Below are positions 10,001 through 18,968 of a stretch of 64,000 nucleotides of DNA, one piece after another. Position numbers and translations under genes: made by a program. Location of the stretch: assembly GCF_028446585.1 (NCBI RefSeq), contig NZ_JAPFQL010000003.1, forward strand, positions 85,017-149,016, given 5' to 3'. This DNA is from Intrasporangium calvum. GTDB taxonomy: Bacteria; Actinomycetota; Actinomycetes; Actinomycetales; Dermatophilaceae. The stretch's first letter is position 1. The number at the start of each line of letters is the position of its first letter. The notes beneath the pieces were generated by a model, which saw only the letters and a list, made by a program, of their open reading frames with translations, was not told where the DNA came from and made no database searches.

Positions 10001-10417
10001 GCACCGTTCGACGACGCCCTTGAACTTCTCGCGGTCCTCGCCGAGCTGGATCGCCTCGACGTTCGCACCGATGAGGGGGCAGTTGTAGCGCTCGAGGACG
10101 CCGTTCTCGTGCAGCGCGATGGCGCAGTTGAGCGCGGTCTGGCCGCCGAGGGTGGCGAGGACGGCGTCCGGCCGCTCCTTGGCGATGATCGCCTCGACCA
10201 CCTCGGGCGTGATCGGCTCGACGTAGGTGGCGTCGGCGAACTCCGGGTCGGTCATGATCGTCGCGGGGTTGCTGTTGACGAGGACGACGCGGATGCCCTC
10301 CTCGCGCAGCACCCGGCAGGCCTGGGTGCCCGAGTAGTCGAACTCGACGGCCTGGCCGATGACGATCGGCCCGGAGCCGATGACGAGGACGCTCTTGATG
10401 TCGTCACGCTTGGGCAT
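7052..10417 (-). CDS. carB: Carbamoyl-phosphate synthase large subunit
   Basis: Makes carbamoyl phosphate from bicarbonate, ammonia delivered by CarA and two ATP; the product feeds arginine and pyrimidine synthesis. The 1121-residue protein has two homologous ATP-grasp halves ([20 protein letters not shown] near the start, [19 protein letters not shown] near residue 580) and a C-terminal MGS-like allosteric domain ([19 protein letters not shown], about 975). The frame is open upstream, but MPKRDDIKS is the conserved N-terminus; this ATG at 10417 overlaps the carA stop as TGATG. It is the largest gene in the window and is flanked by overlaps on both sides. Confidence 0.97.
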   Translation of the reverse strand: MPKRDDIKSVLVIGSGPIVIGQAVEFDYSGTQACRVLREEGIRVVLVNSNPATIMTDPEFADATYVEPITPEVVEAIIAKERPDAVLATLGGQTALNCAIALHENGVLERYNCPLIGANVEAIQLGEDREKFKGVVERCGAESARSIICHTMDECLAAAEELNYPVVVRPSFTMGGLGSGFAYDEADLRRIAGAGLQYSPVTEVLLEESILGWKEYELEVMRDHRDNVVVVCSIENLDPMGVHTGDSITVAPALTLTDREYQRLRDIGIAVIREVGVETGGCNIQFAVNPVDGRIIVIEMNPRVSRSSALASKATGFPIAKIAAKMAIGYTLDEVPNDITKETPASFEPTLDYIVVKVPRFAFEKFPAADPTLTTTMKSVGEAMAIGRNFTEALQKALRSLEKKDATFHWKGEVTRAAALRLLEEAKVPTDGRIVLVQQALRGGCTVEEVHEATGIDPWFLDQIQLINEVAHMLAAEPTLTPELLRLAKRHGFSDAQLGALRAMPEAVVRGVRHALGVRPVYKTVDTCAAEFAATTPYHYSSYDEETEVAPRERPAVIILGSGPNRIGQGVEFDYSCVHASFALRESGYDTVMVNCNPETVSTDYDTSSRLYFEPLTLEDVLEVIHAESQAGPIAGVIVQFGGQTPLGLAQALADEGVQIVGTSPAAIHLAEDRGAFGQVLAKAGLVAPKHGTAFSPEEALTVAREIGYPVLVRPSYVLGGRGMVIVYDDDSLVTYVEKATEASPEHPILIDRFLDDAIEIDVDALFDGDELYLGGIMEHVEEAGIHSGDSACTLPPATLGDAELERVRVATRKLAEGIGVHGLMNVQFALAQDILYVIEANPRASRTVPFVSKATGVALARAASRVMLGATIAELRAEGILPPTGDGGRLPDHAPISCKEAVLPFKRFRTPEGLAVDSILGPEMRSTGEVMGIDRDFGSAFSKAQLAVGGGLPTSGAIFVSVANRDKRAMLFPVKRLVDLGFTILATAGTAAVLKRNGIEATLVRKLTERTGDHEGEKSIVELIEDGTVKMVVNTPSGQDARADGYAIRAATTSADLPIITTIATLAAAVLGIESHLTEEIRVRSLQEHARDLDLLGRGGPFTAGPDESGSTERPVELSV

Positions 10418-11607
10418 CAGGCGTCCACTCCCTGGGTCATGTGCGAGGTCTTGTGCTGGGTCATGAGTTCGATGAACCGGTCGAACAGGTAGGCGGCGTC
10501 GTGCGGGCCGGCCGCGGCCTCCGGGTGGTACTGCACCGAGTAGGCCGGGACGTCCAGGCACTCGAGCCCTTCCACGACGTCGTCGTTGAGGCAGACGTGC
10601 GAGACACGGGCCCGACCGAAAGCGGTGTCGCTGACCGAGTCGAGGGGCGCGTCGACGGCGAAGCCGTGGTTGTGCGCGGTCACCTCGACCTTGCCGGTGG
10701 CCCGGTCCATGACCGGCTGGTTGATCCCCCGGTGGCCGTACTTGAGCTTGTAGGTGCCGAAGCCGAGGGCCCGGCCGAGGAGCTGGTTGCCGAAGCAGAT
10801 CCCGAAGAACGGGACGCGGTCGCCGAGCACCTCGCGGAGCAGGGTGATTTCGTGCTCCGCGGTGGCCGGGTCACCCGGGCCGTTGGAGAAGAAGACGCCG
10901 TCGGGTCCGTGTTCCCCCACTGCCTTGATGTCCTCGATGGTGGCGGTGGCGGGCAGGACGTGGACCTCGATGCCGCGCTCGGCCATGAGCTGCGGCGTCA
11001 TCTCCTTGATCCCGAGGTCGAGGGCCGCGACGGTGAAGCGCTTCTCGCCCTGTGCCGGGACGACGTAGGCCTCGGTGGTCGTGACCTCCTGCGCGAGTGC
11101 GGCCCCTTCCATCCGGGGGGCGGCGAGGACGCGCTCGAGGAGCTGGGTCTCGGGCCGGCCGGCCGCTTCGCCGCTGAAGATGCCGACTCGCATGGAGCCT
11201 CGCTCGCGCAGGTGGCGGGTGAGGGCCCGGGTGTCGATCTCGCAGATGCCGACGATGCCCTGGTCTCGCAGCTCGTCCTCGAGGCCGCGACGGGCCCGCC
11301 AGTTCGAGGAGCGCAGGGCCGGGTCCCGGACGACGAAGCCGGCCGCCCAGATGCGGTGGGACTCGTTGTCCTCGTCATTGAAGCCGGTGTTGCCGATGTG
11401 GGGGGCCGTCATGACGATGACCTGGCGGTGATAGCTCGGGTCGGTCAGCGTCTCCTGGTAGCCGGTCATGCCGGTCGAGAAGACGGCCTCGCCGAAGGTC
11501 TCGCCCTCGGCTCCGTAGGACAGGCCCCGGAAGGTGCGGCCGTCCTCGAGGACGAGCATCGCGGGCGTGCGGACGAGCCCCGTGGGGCTGGGGGGGTTCA
11601 GGGTCAC
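10417..11607 (-). CDS. carA: Carbamoyl-phosphate synthase small (glutaminase) subunit
   Basis: Hydrolyses glutamine and channels ammonia to CarB. The N-terminal CPSase domain begins [20 protein letters not shown], and a class I glutamine amidotransferase domain follows, with the catalytic Cys in [10 protein letters not shown] and the His-Glu in [12 protein letters not shown] at 11607 overlaps the pyrC stop (GTGA) and has GGAG 9 nt upstream, giving 396 residues. Starting instead at the later ATG of MLVLEDG would remove about 18 residues of poor homology. The gene is coupled to carB by a 1-nt overlap. Confidence 0.95.
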   Translation of the reverse strand: MTLNPPSPTGLVRTPAMLVLEDGRTFRGLSYGAEGETFGEAVFSTGMTGYQETLTDPSYHRQVIVMTAPHIGNTGFNDEDNESHRIWAAGFVVRDPALRSSNWRARRGLEDELRDQGIVGICEIDTRALTRHLRERGSMRVGIFSGEAAGRPETQLLERVLAAPRMEGAALAQEVTTTEAYVVPAQGEKRFTVAALDLGIKEMTPQLMAERGIEVHVLPATATIEDIKAVGEHGPDGVFFSNGPGDPATAEHEITLLREVLGDRVPFFGICFGNQLLGRALGFGTYKLKYGHRGINQPVMDRATGKVEVTAHNHGFAVDAPLDSVSDTAFGRARVSHVCLNDDVVEGLECLDVPAYSVQYHPEAAAGPHDAAYLFDRFIELMTQHKTSHMTQGVDA

Positions 11608-12911
11608 GATGCGCTCTCCATCACGGTCGTGTCGGTGCTGTGGGTGACCGTCCCGCGGTGGATGGTCGTGTGGACGGCGCCCCGGAAGGTGCGCCCGTGC
11701 CAGGGGTTGTTGCGCGAGCGGCTGCGGCTGCTCGCTGCGTCGACGGTGACCTCGCGGTCCGGGTCGACCAGGGTGATATTGGCGGGCGAGCCCGGCTCCA
11801 GGGCCCGTCCGTGCCCGGTCAGTCCGCCGATGCGGGCCGGTGCCGTCGACATGACGCGGGCCACGTCGGCCCAGTCGAGCAGCCCGGGGCGCACCATGAG
11901 GTCGCTGACCACGGCGAGGGCGGTCTCGAGGCCGAGCATCCCGAACGCGGCATCGACGAAGGTGTGCTCCTTGTCCTGCCGGGCATGGGGGGCGTGGTCC
12001 GTCGCGACGACGTCGATGGTGCCGTCGGCGAGGGCCGCCCGCAGCGCCTCGACGTCCTCCTGCGGCCGGAGCGGCGGGTTGACCTTGTAGACCGGGTCGT
12101 AGCCGGCGAGCAGGTCGGTCGTCAGCGCGAGGTGGTGGGGCGTGACCTCGGCCGTGACGTCGATGCCCTGGGCCTTGGCCCAGCGGACCACCTCGACGGT
12201 GCCGGCGGTGGACACGTGCGCGACGTGGATCCGCGAGCCGGTGTGCCGGGCGAGCATGACGTCGCGCGCGACGATCGTCTCCTCGGCGACCGATGGCCAC
12301 CCGGGCAGCCCCAGCCGCCCGGACAGCTCGCCCTCGTGGCAGCAGGCCGTGGCATCGGCGAGCCGTGGGTCCTGGGCGTGCTGGGAGATGACCCCGCCGA
12401 AGGCCTTGACGTATTCCAGCGCGCGCCGCATGAGGCGCGCGTCGTGGACGCACCGCCCGTCGTCGGAGAAGACGCGGACCTGGGCGCGGGAACGGGCCAT
12501 CAGGCCGAGCTCGGCGAGCTCGGCACCCTCGAGACCCTTGGTCACGGCACCGACGGGCACGACGTCGACGAGGCCGGCTGCCCGGCCGAGGTCGAGCACG
12601 CGCTCGGCGGCTTCGGCCGTGTCGGTCACGGGGCTGGTGTTGGCCATCGCGAAGACGGCCGTGTAGCCGCCGACGGCCGCCGCTGCGGACCCTGTCGCGA
12701 TGGTCTCCGCGTCCTCGCGGCCGGGCTCACGGAGGTGGACGTGCAGGTCGACGAGCCCGGGGAGGGCGACCAGACCATCGGCGTCGATGACCTCGACTCC
12801 GGTGCCCTCGGCACCCATGGCGCCGACCTCTCGGATCACACCGTCCTCGACGAGCAGGTCGGCCGGGTCACCGCCGAGGATGCGGGCTCCACGGACGAGC
12901 AGGCGGGTCAT
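11604..12911 (-). CDS. pyrC: Dihydroorotase
   Basis: Zinc amidohydrolase closing N-carbamoylaspartate to dihydroorotate. The 435-residue protein is the class I type found in Gram-positive bacteria: metal-ligand motif [10 protein letters not shown] at about 56-65, later histidines in [16 protein letters not shown] and the catalytic ATDHAPH. The C-terminal extension (about 400-435) contains a short Ser-Arg run and is less conserved. ATG at 12911 overlaps pyrB by 4 nt, and its stop overlaps carA by 4 nt. Confidence 0.96.
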   Translation of the reverse strand: MTRLLVRGARILGGDPADLLVEDGVIREVGAMGAEGTGVEVIDADGLVALPGLVDLHVHLREPGREDAETIATGSAAAAVGGYTAVFAMANTSPVTDTAEAAERVLDLGRAAGLVDVVPVGAVTKGLEGAELAELGLMARSRAQVRVFSDDGRCVHDARLMRRALEYVKAFGGVISQHAQDPRLADATACCHEGELSGRLGLPGWPSVAEETIVARDVMLARHTGSRIHVAHVSTAGTVEVVRWAKAQGIDVTAEVTPHHLALTTDLLAGYDPVYKVNPPLRPQEDVEALRAALADGTIDVVATDHAPHARQDKEHTFVDAAFGMLGLETALAVVSDLMVRPGLLDWADVARVMSTAPARIGGLTGHGRALEPGSPANITLVDPDREVTVDAASSRSRSRNNPWHGRTFRGAVHTTIHRGTVTHSTDTTVMESAS

Positions 12912-13957
12912 CGGGCGACTCCTTCGGGCTGCGGTGCGGCCGACGGCAGGGCAGCGACGGCGGGGGTGGTCTCCAGATCCGGGGCGCGGCCTGGCTCACG
13001 AGGGGGTGTGTCCGCGTCGTTGCCGGCGAGGAGGTGGTAGAGGACGGCCATCCGCACGGCGACGCCGGCGGAGACCTGGTCGAGCACGACGGACCGGGCG
13101 CTGTCGGCCGCCTCGGGGGCGATCTCGAGGCCGCGGTTCATCGGCCCGGGGTGCAGGATGAGGACCTCGGGGTTGCGCGCGACGAGCCGGTCGAGCCGGT
13201 CCCGCGTGAGGCCGTAGCCGACCGTGTATTCCCGCGCGGTCGGGAAGTAGCCGCCGCTCATCCGCTCGCGCTGGACCCGCAGCATCATCACGGCGTCGAC
13301 GGGGTCGTCGCCGCCCAGGACCGCGTCGAGGTCCCACGACGTGGCGAAACCGTCGCTCGCACTCCACGTCGCGATGCCGCTCGGCATCAGGGTCGGCGGC
13401 GCGACGACGGTGACACGCGCGCCCAAGGTCTTGAGGGTGATGACGTTGCTCCGGAAGACGCGGGAGTGGGTCAGGTCGCCGACGATGACGACGTGCTTGC
13501 CGTCGAGGTCGCCGAGCCGGCTGCGCAGGGTGTAGGCGTCGAGGAGTGCCTGCGTGGGGTGCTCGTGCGTGCCGTCACCGGCGTTGATGACCGAGCACCG
13601 CACCCACTGGCTCACCTGCTGGCAGGCGCCGGACGCGTGGTGCCGGATGACGAGCGCGTCCACCGACATCGCGTCGATGGTCATCGCGGTGTCGCGCAGG
13701 CTCTCCCCCTTCGAGGTCGACGAACCCTTGGCCGACAGGTTGATCGTGTCGGCGGACATCCACTTGCCGGCGATCTCGAACGACGAGCGCGTGCGCGTCG
13801 AGTCCTCGAAGAAGAAGTTGATGACGGTCCGGCCGCGCAGGGTGGGGACCTTCTTGACCTCGCGGCGCTGGAGGTCGTGCATCGACTCGGCGGTGGCGAG
13901 GATGTTCTCGACCTCGCTCCGGCTGAGGTCGGCAGAAGAGAGCAGGTGCCTGGTCAT
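12908..13957 (-). CDS. pyrB: Aspartate carbamoyltransferase catalytic subunit
   Basis: Condenses carbamoyl phosphate with aspartate, the committed step of pyrimidine synthesis. The 349-residue protein has the carbamoyl-phosphate motif [13 protein letters not shown] at about 50-62, [13 protein letters not shown], and [11 protein letters not shown] near the C-terminus. About 35 extra residues rich in Pro/Ala follow the normal end (after YHLLAGND). No regulatory PyrI subunit is present, as expected for actinobacteria. It overlaps pyrR and pyrC by 4 nt each. Confidence 0.96.
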   Translation of the reverse strand: MTRHLLSSADLSRSEVENILATAESMHDLQRREVKKVPTLRGRTVINFFFEDSTRTRSSFEIAGKWMSADTINLSAKGSSTSKGESLRDTAMTIDAMSVDALVIRHHASGACQQVSQWVRCSVINAGDGTHEHPTQALLDAYTLRSRLGDLDGKHVVIVGDLTHSRVFRSNVITLKTLGARVTVVAPPTLMPSGIATWSASDGFATSWDLDAVLGGDDPVDAVMMLRVQRERMSGGYFPTAREYTVGYGLTRDRLDRLVARNPEVLILHPGPMNRGLEIAPEAADSARSVVLDQVSAGVAVRMAVLYHLLAGNDADTPPREPGRAPDLETTPAVAALPSAAPQPEGVAR

Positions 13958-14544
13958 CGTCCTTCGCCTCCGCTGATGCGCACGACGTCGAGGCCGTCGA
14001 GCTCGGAAACCCGCACGTGGACCCGCTCGTCGCGGGAGGTGGGGAGGTTCTTGCCGACGTGGTCGGCCCGGATCGGCAGCTCGCGATGGCCGCGGTCGAC
14101 GAGCACCGCGAGGCGGACCGCGCGGGGCCGGCCGAGCTCGGACAGGGCGTCGAGGGCGGCGCGGATCGTCCGGCCGGAGTAGAGCACGTCGTCGACGAGC
14201 ACGACGATCTTGTCGTCGATGCCCGTCTCGGGGATGCGGGAGCGATGGGCGGCGCGGACCGGCTGGCGGCGCAGGTCGTCGCGGTGGAGCGTGACGTCGA
14301 GTTCGCCGACCGGCACGGCGACTCCCTCAACGGCCTCGATGGCCGCGCCGAGCCGCTGGGCGAGCGGGACTCCGCGCGACGGGATGCCGAGGAGCACCAG
14401 GTCGGCGGCTCCCTTGTTGCGCTCGAGGATCTCGTGGCCGATGCGGCGCAGGGCCCGGGAGATGTCATCCGCGCTGAGGACGTCTCGGGCGTCCTCGGGG
14501 ATGGTCGGGTGTGGTGCCGGCGCATTCAGGTCAGGGCAGGTCAC
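13954..14544 (-). CDS. pyrR: PyrR: pyrimidine operon regulator / uracil phosphoribosyltransferase
   Basis: RNA-binding regulator that senses UMP/UTP against PRPP and often has weak uracil phosphoribosyltransferase activity. The 196-residue protein carries the PRPP-binding signature [12 protein letters not shown] (about 118-129) and the PyrR stretch [18 protein letters not shown] at 14544 is preceded by a full AAGGAGGT ribosome-binding site that is folded into a hairpin carrying a PyrR-binding loop (see the leader entry). PyrR therefore probably represses its own operon at translation, as shown for M. smegmatis. It is the first gene of the operon and overlaps pyrB by 4 nt. Confidence 0.95.
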   Translation of the reverse strand: MTCPDLNAPAPHPTIPEDARDVLSADDISRALRRIGHEILERNKGAADLVLLGIPSRGVPLAQRLGAAIEAVEGVAVPVGELDVTLHRDDLRRQPVRAAHRSRIPETGIDDKIVVLVDDVLYSGRTIRAALDALSELGRPRAVRLAVLVDRGHRELPIRADHVGKNLPTSRDERVHVRVSELDGLDVVRISGGEGR

Positions 14545-14553
14545 AGCCGCTGG

Positions 14554-14585
14554 ACCTCCTTCCCCGCCTCACAGGACGGTGGTTA
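14554..14585 (-). promoter_or_regulatory. PyrR-binding hairpin masking the pyrR ribosome-binding site
   Basis: On the minus strand the loop GTCCTGTGAGGC (14566-14577) fits the PyrR-binding consensus RUCCNGNGAGGY exactly. CCG/CGG close the upper stem. The upstream ACCACC can pair, with one A-A mismatch, with GGAGGT of the ribosome-binding site AAGGAGGT (14554-14561). PyrR-UMP binding would stabilise this hairpin and hide the site. Consensus match seen; translational repression is known for the mycobacterial homologue and inferred here. Confidence 0.8.
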
Positions 14586-14605
14586 AAGGATGTCTTCCGG
14601 CGGAG

Positions 14606-14611
14606 AGTCTA
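14606..14611 (-). promoter_or_regulatory. Candidate -10 box of the pyr operon
   Basis: TAGACT on the minus strand, about 60 nt before the pyrR start and directly upstream of the PyrR hairpin. The resulting leader of about 55 nt would consist almost entirely of the hairpin and ribosome-binding site. No clear -35 box. Confidence 0.5.
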
Positions 14612-14676
14612 ACGGGCTGCCGGGGGTGCCCGATGCACCGACTGGCCCGTGGGACGGGACAACCCCCCAGCAGGCC

Positions 14677-14687
14677 GTATGCCGCTG
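14677..14687 (+). repeat. GTATGCCGCTG repeat, intergenic
   Basis: Copy of the recurrent 11-mer between the flavodoxin-like gene and the pyr promoter. The shared string extends to CGTATGCCGCTGGGC and then diverges. Confidence 0.8.
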
Positions 14688-14716
14688 GGCCCGGTCCCGC
14701 CTCGTGAGCGGTTCCT

Positions 14717-15172
14717 TCACCCCATGAGCGTGGCGGCCAGCGTGCCGCCCAGCTCGAACGCCGCCTCGCGCACCTGCTTGTCGACCGGTCCGACGACGAG
14801 CAGGGGCGCGGCGGCCCGGACCCAACCGAGGGCGCCGCTGATCGACTCGATCGCTCGGCGAGCGCCCTCGGTGTCGTTGTTGCCGTGGACCCAGCAGCCG
14901 TAGGGCAGGCCCCGCTTGGCCTCGAGGGTCGGGTAGTAGACCGTGTCGAAGAAGTGCTTGAGCGCGCCGCTCATGTAGCCGATGTTGGCGGGTGTGCCGA
15001 GCAGCACGCCGTCAGCGGCGAGCAGGTCGCTCGCGGTGGCGGACAGGGCCGGGTGGACATCGACGTCGACTCCCTCGATGCCCTCGGCGCGGGTGCCGGC
15101 GAGCACCGCCTCGAGGAGCTCCTGCATCGCGGGCGAGGGGGTGTGGTGGACGACGAGCAGCCGGGCGGTCAC
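14717..15172 (-). CDS. Flavodoxin-like / NADPH-dependent FMN reductase family protein
   Basis: Flavodoxin-fold protein of 151 residues. It starts MTARLLVVHHTPSPAMQELLEAV, with the phosphate-binding loop following strand 1, and has GVLLGTPANIGYMSGALKHFFDTV, which is typical of WrbA/flavodoxin-like oxidoreductases that bind FMN. The substrate is unknown. GTG at 15172 has no ribosome-binding site; instead a TAGGTT box ends exactly 6 nt upstream, suggesting a leaderless transcript. It lies alone between the nusB hairpin and the pyr promoter. Confidence 0.8.
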   Translation of the reverse strand: MTARLLVVHHTPSPAMQELLEAVLAGTRAEGIEGVDVDVHPALSATASDLLAADGVLLGTPANIGYMSGALKHFFDTVYYPTLEAKRGLPYGCWVHGNNDTEGARRAIESISGALGWVRAAAPLLVVGPVDKQVREAAFELGGTLAATLMG

Positions 15173-15178
15173 GGACCC

Positions 15179-15184
15179 AACCTA
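15179..15184 (-). promoter_or_regulatory. Candidate -10 box for a leaderless transcript (flavodoxin-like gene)
   Basis: TAGGTT on the minus strand, with a 6-nt gap to GTG at 15172. The same spacing occurs at aroQ, rarA and the acyltransferase gene. A start site about 7 nt downstream would coincide with the initiation codon. Confidence 0.5.
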
Positions 15185-15209
15185 GCCGTGCACCGACCTC
15201 CGGACGCAC

Positions 15210-15247
15210 GTGTGCCGACCGCGCGACATTTCGCGCGATCGGCACAC
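15210..15247 (-). terminator. 17-bp hairpin downstream of nusB
   Basis: Arms at 15210-15226 and 15231-15247 around a 4-nt loop pair over 17 positions. The single non-Watson-Crick pair is a G-U wobble when transcribed on the minus strand, so the structure suits termination of the efp-nusB transcript, whose last gene ends 11 nt upstream. No U-tract follows. Confidence 0.6.
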
Positions 15248-15258
15248 AGGTGAGCACG

Positions 15259-15672
15259 TCAGACGATGGTCGCCTTGACCTCGGCGAGGCGGCCGAGCAG
15301 GCCATTGACGAAGCCCGGCGACTCGTCGGTCGACAGCTCGGTCGCGAGGGCTACCGCTTCGGAGATCGCGACGGCGTCGGGGATCTCGTCGTTGAAGAGG
15401 ACCTCCCACGCGCCGATCCGCAGGATGGCTCGGTCGACAGCCGGCATCCGGTCGAGCGTCCACCCCTGGCTGTAGTCGGTCAGCGCGGCGTCGATGTCGC
15501 GCCACCGGGCGACGACGCCGCGCACCAGCGTCGCGGTGTAGGGGTTGTTGCCGGCGCGGCTCTCGGAGTCGCGCAGTCGCTCGTCGAGGAGCGTCTCTGC
15601 GTTGACCCGGCGCTGGTCGGCCTCGAAGAGGATGTCGAGCGCCCGGGACCGGGCTTTCGTGCGGGCTGACAA
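15259..15672 (-). CDS. nusB: Transcription antitermination / rRNA processing factor NusB
   Basis: Binds rRNA boxA with NusE (S10) to build the antitermination complex on rRNA operons. The 137-residue product starts LSARTKARSRALDILFEAD, the usual NusB N-terminus, and contains LRIGAWEVLFNDEIPDAVAISEAV and the C-terminal FVNGLLGRL. The homologous part begins at TTG 15672, since the frame stays open further upstream with no homology; a TTG start is therefore proposed. It lies 16 nt after efp, as in many actinobacteria. Confidence 0.93.
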   Translation of the reverse strand: MSARTKARSRALDILFEADQRRVNAETLLDERLRDSESRAGNNPYTATLVRGVVARWRDIDAALTDYSQGWTLDRMPAVDRAILRIGAWEVLFNDEIPDAVAISEAVALATELSTDESPGFVNGLLGRLAEVKATIV

Positions 15673-15688
15673 GGAGATCCGTGTCCGA

Positions 15689-16252
15689 TCAGTCGTTGAC
15701 GCGGCCGAGGTACGACCCGTCGCGGGTGTCGACCTTGACGCGGGTGCCGGCCTCGAGGAAGAGCGGCACCTGGATCTGCGCGCCGGTCTCGAGGGTCGCC
15801 GGCTTGGTCCCGCCGGTCGAGCGGTCACCCTGCAGGCCGGGCTCGGTGAAGGTGATCTCGAGGACGACGGACGCCGGGAGCTCGACGTAGAGGGGGGCAC
15901 CCTCGTGGGTCGCGACGATGGCGTTCTGGTTCTCGAGCAGGTAGTTGGCGGCATCGCCCACGACCGCCTGCGACACGTGGAGCTGGTCGTAGGTGTCGGT
16001 GTCCATGAAGACGAAGTCGTCGCCGTCCTTGTAGAGGTACTGCATCGTCCGCTTGTCGACGTTGCTCGTCTCGACCTTGACGCCCGCGTTGAACGTCTTG
16101 TCGACGACCTTGCCGGACAGGACGTTCTTGAGCTTGGTGCGCACGAACGCGGGGCCCTTGCCCGGCTTGACGTGCTGGAACTCGACGACGGACCAGAGCT
16201 GTCCCTCGAGGTTGAGCACCATGCCGTTCTTCAGGTCGTTGGTCGATGCCAT
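15689..16252 (-). CDS. efp: Elongation factor P
   Basis: Relieves ribosomes stalled at polyproline stretches. The 187-residue protein has the three EF-P domains, from [20 protein letters not shown] to [20 protein letters not shown]. The tRNA-contacting loop reads PGKGPA with Lys32, the actinobacterial type reported to work without lysine modification. ATG at 16252 is set by homology; the ribosome-binding site is weak. The leader of about 95 nt contains a 25-bp copy of the window's repeat and an 18-bp palindrome. nusB follows 16 nt downstream. Confidence 0.96.
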   Translation of the reverse strand: MASTNDLKNGMVLNLEGQLWSVVEFQHVKPGKGPAFVRTKLKNVLSGKVVDKTFNAGVKVETSNVDKRTMQYLYKDGDDFVFMDTDTYDQLHVSQAVVGDAANYLLENQNAIVATHEGAPLYVELPASVVLEITFTEPGLQGDRSTGGTKPATLETGAQIQVPLFLEAGTRVKVDTRDGSYLGRVND

Positions 16253-16269
16253 GAGTGAAGTACCACTTT

Positions 16270-16294
16270 CGTATGCCGCTGGGCTCGCTCGCGC
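16270..16294 (+). repeat. 25-bp form of the GTATGCCGCTG repeat, upstream of efp
   Basis: Begins CGTATGCCGCTGGGCTCGCT and continues CGCGC. All 25 bases are identical to 41949-41973, upstream of aspS, in the same orientation relative to the gene. The first 20 bases recur inverted at 28971-28990. It lies 17 nt upstream of the efp start. Confidence 0.85.
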
Positions 16295-16309
16295 GTGCAC
16301 GTGCACGCG
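16292..16309. promoter_or_regulatory. 18-bp perfect palindrome in the efp leader
   Basis: CGCGTGCACGTGCACGCG reads the same on both strands and overlaps the end of the 25-bp repeat. It lies between the divergent efp and helicase promoters and could be an operator or an RNA hairpin. Sequence seen, role unknown. Confidence 0.5.
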
Positions 16310-16353
16310 GGTGCCCCGGACGTTTGCGTCGGATGTCGGAGAGTTGCCGCGCA

Positions 16354-16359
16354 AGTCTA
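16354..16359 (-). promoter_or_regulatory. Candidate -10 box of efp-nusB
   Basis: TAGACT on the minus strand, identical to the pyr, aroQ and pyrG candidates. It implies a leader of about 95 nt that includes the repeat and palindrome. Confidence 0.45.
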
Positions 16360-16414
16360 GCGGCGCACCGGGGCAGGAACGGAATCGCGCGTGCGCGCAG
16401 CCGGCTGGGGCGAC

Positions 16415-16420
16415 TAGGCT
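16415..16420 (+). promoter_or_regulatory. Candidate -10 box of the HelD/HelR-like gene
   Basis: TAGGCT on the plus strand, 51 nt before the helicase start and back-to-back with the efp promoter. I saw no element I could confidently call a rifamycin-associated element. Confidence 0.4.
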
Positions 16421-16471
16421 GGCCCGCCCGTTCCCTGCTCCGTCCGTGTCTGTCCGACGAAAGGCCCGCCC

Positions 16472-18502
16472 GTGTCCTCCCTCGACATCGAGCTGGCCCG
16501 CGAGCAGGCCCACCTCGATCGCGCGCGCGCCGAGCTGGGCCGGATGCGCGAGGCCGCCGAGGCGCTCGACGCCTCCCGGGCGAGCGACGCGGTGTCCGCC
16601 GAGGTGCTCTCGCGCGTGCTGGCCCGACGGATCCTGTCGCTGCAGGACGACCCGCGGACGACGCTGTTCTTCGGCCGCATCGACACGGCGCCCAGCCCGG
16701 AGCACCGGGAGGGCGAGACGTTCCACATCGGCCGGCGGCACGTCTCGGACGGTGCCGGGGATCCCTTGGTCGTCGACTGGCGGGCGCCGATCTCGGGCGC
16801 GTTCTATCGCGCGTCCACCGCCGATCCCATGGGGGTGGTCCGCAGGCGCCGCTTCGGCGTGGACCACGGGCGGCTGACCGCCCTGGAGGACGAGCACCTG
16901 GCGGCCGGGTCGAGCGCGGGGCACAGCGCGCTGCTCGCGGCGGAGATCGAGCGGCCCCGCACCGGTCCGATGCGCGACATCGTCTCGACGATCCAGCCCG
17001 AGCAGGACGAGATCGTGCGCAGCGACGTCGCCACCACGATCTGTGTGCAGGGCGCCCCTGGGACGGGCAAGACCGCGGTCGGGCTGCACCGGGCCGCCTG
17101 GCTGCTCTACTCCTTCCGCGAGCGCCTCGACCGGGCCGGGGTGCTCGTCGTCGGGCCGAACCGGGCCTTCCTCGACCACATCGGCGCGGTGCTGCCCTCG
17201 CTCGGCGAGGTGAGGGTCGGCCACGCCACCATCGAGTCGCTCGTGGGGCACCACGCCCGGCACCGGGCTGAGGACGACACTCCTGCCGCAGCCCTCAAGG
17301 GGGATCCGCGCCTTGCCGAGGTGCTGCGCCGCGCGGTCTGGGCCTCGGTCCGGCGTGCGACCGAGCCGCTCATCGTGCCCCGCGGCGTGCGCAAGTGGCG
17401 CGTGCCCGCCCACGAGGTCCAGGACGTCCTGGACGAGCTGGTGGCTCGCGACGTCCGCTACGAGGCGGCGCGGGCGCTCCTGCCGCACCGGCTCGCCCAC
17501 CACGTGCTGCTCGCCATGGAGGCGGCCGGCGACGCACCCGACGACCGGGTCCAGGACGCCGTGGCGAAGTCAGCCGCAGTGCGGTCCTACGTCGCGGCCG
17601 TGTGGCCGGCCCTGGACCCCACCGCCGTCCTGCACCGGCTGTGGTCGGAACCGGAGGCGCTCGCGGCCGCCGCCGAGGAGCTCACCGCAGGCGAGCAGGC
17701 CCTGCTGCTGTGGTCGCGCCCGCCCCGCACCAAGGGCGCTGCACGGTGGAGCCGGGCCGACCTCGTGCTGCTGGACGAGCTGGCCGACCTTCTGTCCCGC
17801 ACACCGAGCCTCGGCCACGTGATCCTCGACGAGGCCCAGGACCTGTCCCCCATGCAGCTGCGGGCCGTGGGCCGGCGCTGCACGACCGGCTCGGCGACGG
17901 TCCTCGGTGACATCGCCCAGGGCACGACGACATGGGCGACCGGCTCCTGGTCGGAGGCCATGTCCCACCTCGGCAAGCCCGGGCACGAGATGGTGGAGCT
18001 CGACCGGGGCTTCCGGGTGCCGGGCCGCGTCCTGGATTTCGCGGCCCGCCTGCTCCCCCACATGTCGGAAGGCCTGTCCGCGCCCCGCTCGGTCCGGGAC
18101 AACCCGGGTGTGCTGACGCTGCTCCCCGTCCCCGAGACCACGGTCGCTGACCAGCTGGCGCGGCTGCTCGCCGACCGCGCTGACGAGCCGGGTTCGACCG
18201 GGGTCATCGTGGCCGACGCCGATCTGGACGGCCTGGCGGCTGCACTCGGCGCGCGGGGCCTGTCGCACGGACGGCTGGACGTCGACCACGGCGACGACGC
18301 CGACCACCCGATCCAGCTGGTCCCCGCGACCGTGGCCAAGGGGCTCGAGTTCGACCGGGTCGTCGTCGTCGAGCCGGCCGCGATCGCTGCAGCCGAGCCG
18401 GACGAGCGGACCGGGCTGCGTCGCCTCTACGTCGTCCTGACGCGCGCCGTGTCGGAGCTGACGGTGCTCCACGCGGAGCCGCTGCCCGGCCCGCTGCAGT
18501 GA
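16472..18502 (+). CDS. HelD/HelR-like RNA polymerase-recycling ATPase (UvrD/Rep-type helicase fold)
   Basis: Superfamily 1 ATPase of 676 residues. It has an N-terminal coiled region ([18 protein letters not shown], 8-25), a helicase 1A domain with a Gln motif near 174-183 and Walker A GAPGTGKT at 194-201, a Walker B LDEAQD in the middle, and a C-terminal domain ending [13 protein letters not shown]. This layout with an N-terminal arm is that of actinobacterial class II HelD proteins, which remove stalled RNA polymerase from nucleic acid; some (HelR) also protect against rifamycins. GTG at 16472 follows GAAAGG. It is divergent from efp and convergent with aroQ. UvrD-like DNA repair function is the alternative. 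Confidence 0.82.
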   Translation: MSSLDIELAREQAHLDRARAELGRMREAAEALDASRASDAVSAEVLSRVLARRILSLQDDPRTTLFFGRIDTAPSPEHREGETFHIGRRHVSDGAGDPLVVDWRAPISGAFYRASTADPMGVVRRRRFGVDHGRLTALEDEHLAAGSSAGHSALLAAEIERPRTGPMRDIVSTIQPEQDEIVRSDVATTICVQGAPGTGKTAVGLHRAAWLLYSFRERLDRAGVLVVGPNRAFLDHIGAVLPSLGEVRVGHATIESLVGHHARHRAEDDTPAAALKGDPRLAEVLRRAVWASVRRATEPLIVPRGVRKWRVPAHEVQDVLDELVARDVRYEAARALLPHRLAHHVLLAMEAAGDAPDDRVQDAVAKSAAVRSYVAAVWPALDPTAVLHRLWSEPEALAAAAEELTAGEQALLLWSRPPRTKGAARWSRADLVLLDELADLLSRTPSLGHVILDEAQDLSPMQLRAVGRRCTTGSATVLGDIAQGTTTWATGSWSEAMSHLGKPGHEMVELDRGFRVPGRVLDFAARLLPHMSEGLSAPRSVRDNPGVLTLLPVPETTVADQLARLLADRADEPGSTGVIVADADLDGLAAALGARGLSHGRLDVDHGDDADHPIQLVPATVAKGLEFDRVVVVEPAAIAAAEPDERTGLRRLYVVLTRAVSELTVLHAEPLPGPLQ

Positions 18503-18518
18503 GCTGCGGGTTCGGACC

Positions 18519-18956
18519 TCAGACGAGGGCGCGCAGGCCGAGCAGGTAGGACTGGAGCCCGAATCCGGCGATGGTCCCCGTCGCGACCCCGGCGACAACG
18601 GACGTGTGCCGGAACTCCTCGCGCGTCGCCGGGTTGGACAGGTGCACCTCGACCAGGGACCGGCCACTGGTCGTCACGATCGCGCAGGCGTCCCGGACGG
18701 CGTAGGAGTAGTGCGTGAAGGCTCCCGGGTTGAGGACGACGTCAGCGCCCACGTCGACGGCTTCGTGGAGCCAGTCGATCAGCTCGCCCTCGTGGTTCGT
18801 CTGCCGGCAGTCGGCGATGAGGCCGAGGTCGCGGGCCTCGCGCTGCACGGCAGCGTGGATGTCATCGAGGGTGTCGGACCCGTAGACATCGGGCTCGCGG
18901 GTCCCGAGCCGGTTGAGGTTGGGGCCCGAGAGGACGTAGACCGTGGGAGCCGTCAT
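18519..18956 (-). CDS. aroQ: 3-dehydroquinate dehydratase, type II
   Basis: Third step of the shikimate pathway. The 145-residue protein is the dodecameric type II enzyme: GPNLNRLGTREPDVYG (11-26) with the catalytic Arg and Tyr loop, NPGAFTHYSYA, and EVHLSNPATREEFRH with the catalytic His. ATG at 18956 has no ribosome-binding site; TAGACT ends 6 nt upstream, suggesting a leaderless mRNA. It is the last gene of the aro cluster and converges on the helicase gene. Confidence 0.95.
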   Translation of the reverse strand: MTAPTVYVLSGPNLNRLGTREPDVYGSDTLDDIHAAVQREARDLGLIADCRQTNHEGELIDWLHEAVDVGADVVLNPGAFTHYSYAVRDACAIVTTSGRSLVEVHLSNPATREEFRHTSVVAGVATGTIAGFGLQSYLLGLRALV

Positions 18957-18962
18957 GGGCGA

Positions 18963-18968
18963 AGTCTA
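18963..18968 (-). promoter_or_regulatory. Candidate -10 box for a leaderless aroQ transcript
   Basis: TAGACT on the minus strand with a 6-nt gap to the aroQ ATG. A possible weak -35 (GTTCAC) lies 16 nt further upstream. Confidence 0.5.

Noticed and set aside
7148..10492. A 1114-codon open frame on the plus strand opposite carB
   Set aside because: It is the antisense shadow of carB. High G+C leaves few stop codons, and the translation is low-complexity Asp/Arg/Gly with no family resemblance. The same holds for other long antisense frames in the window.
12908..14544. Frameshifts joining pyrR, pyrB and pyrC in extended frames
   Set aside because: Each protein is full length in its own frame. 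The apparent fusions are long shadow frames, and the 4-nt overlaps are normal coupling.
16310..16471. Rifamycin-associated element upstream of the HelD/HelR-like gene
   Set aside because: Expected for some HelR genes, but no inverted repeat that I could confidently match is present here.
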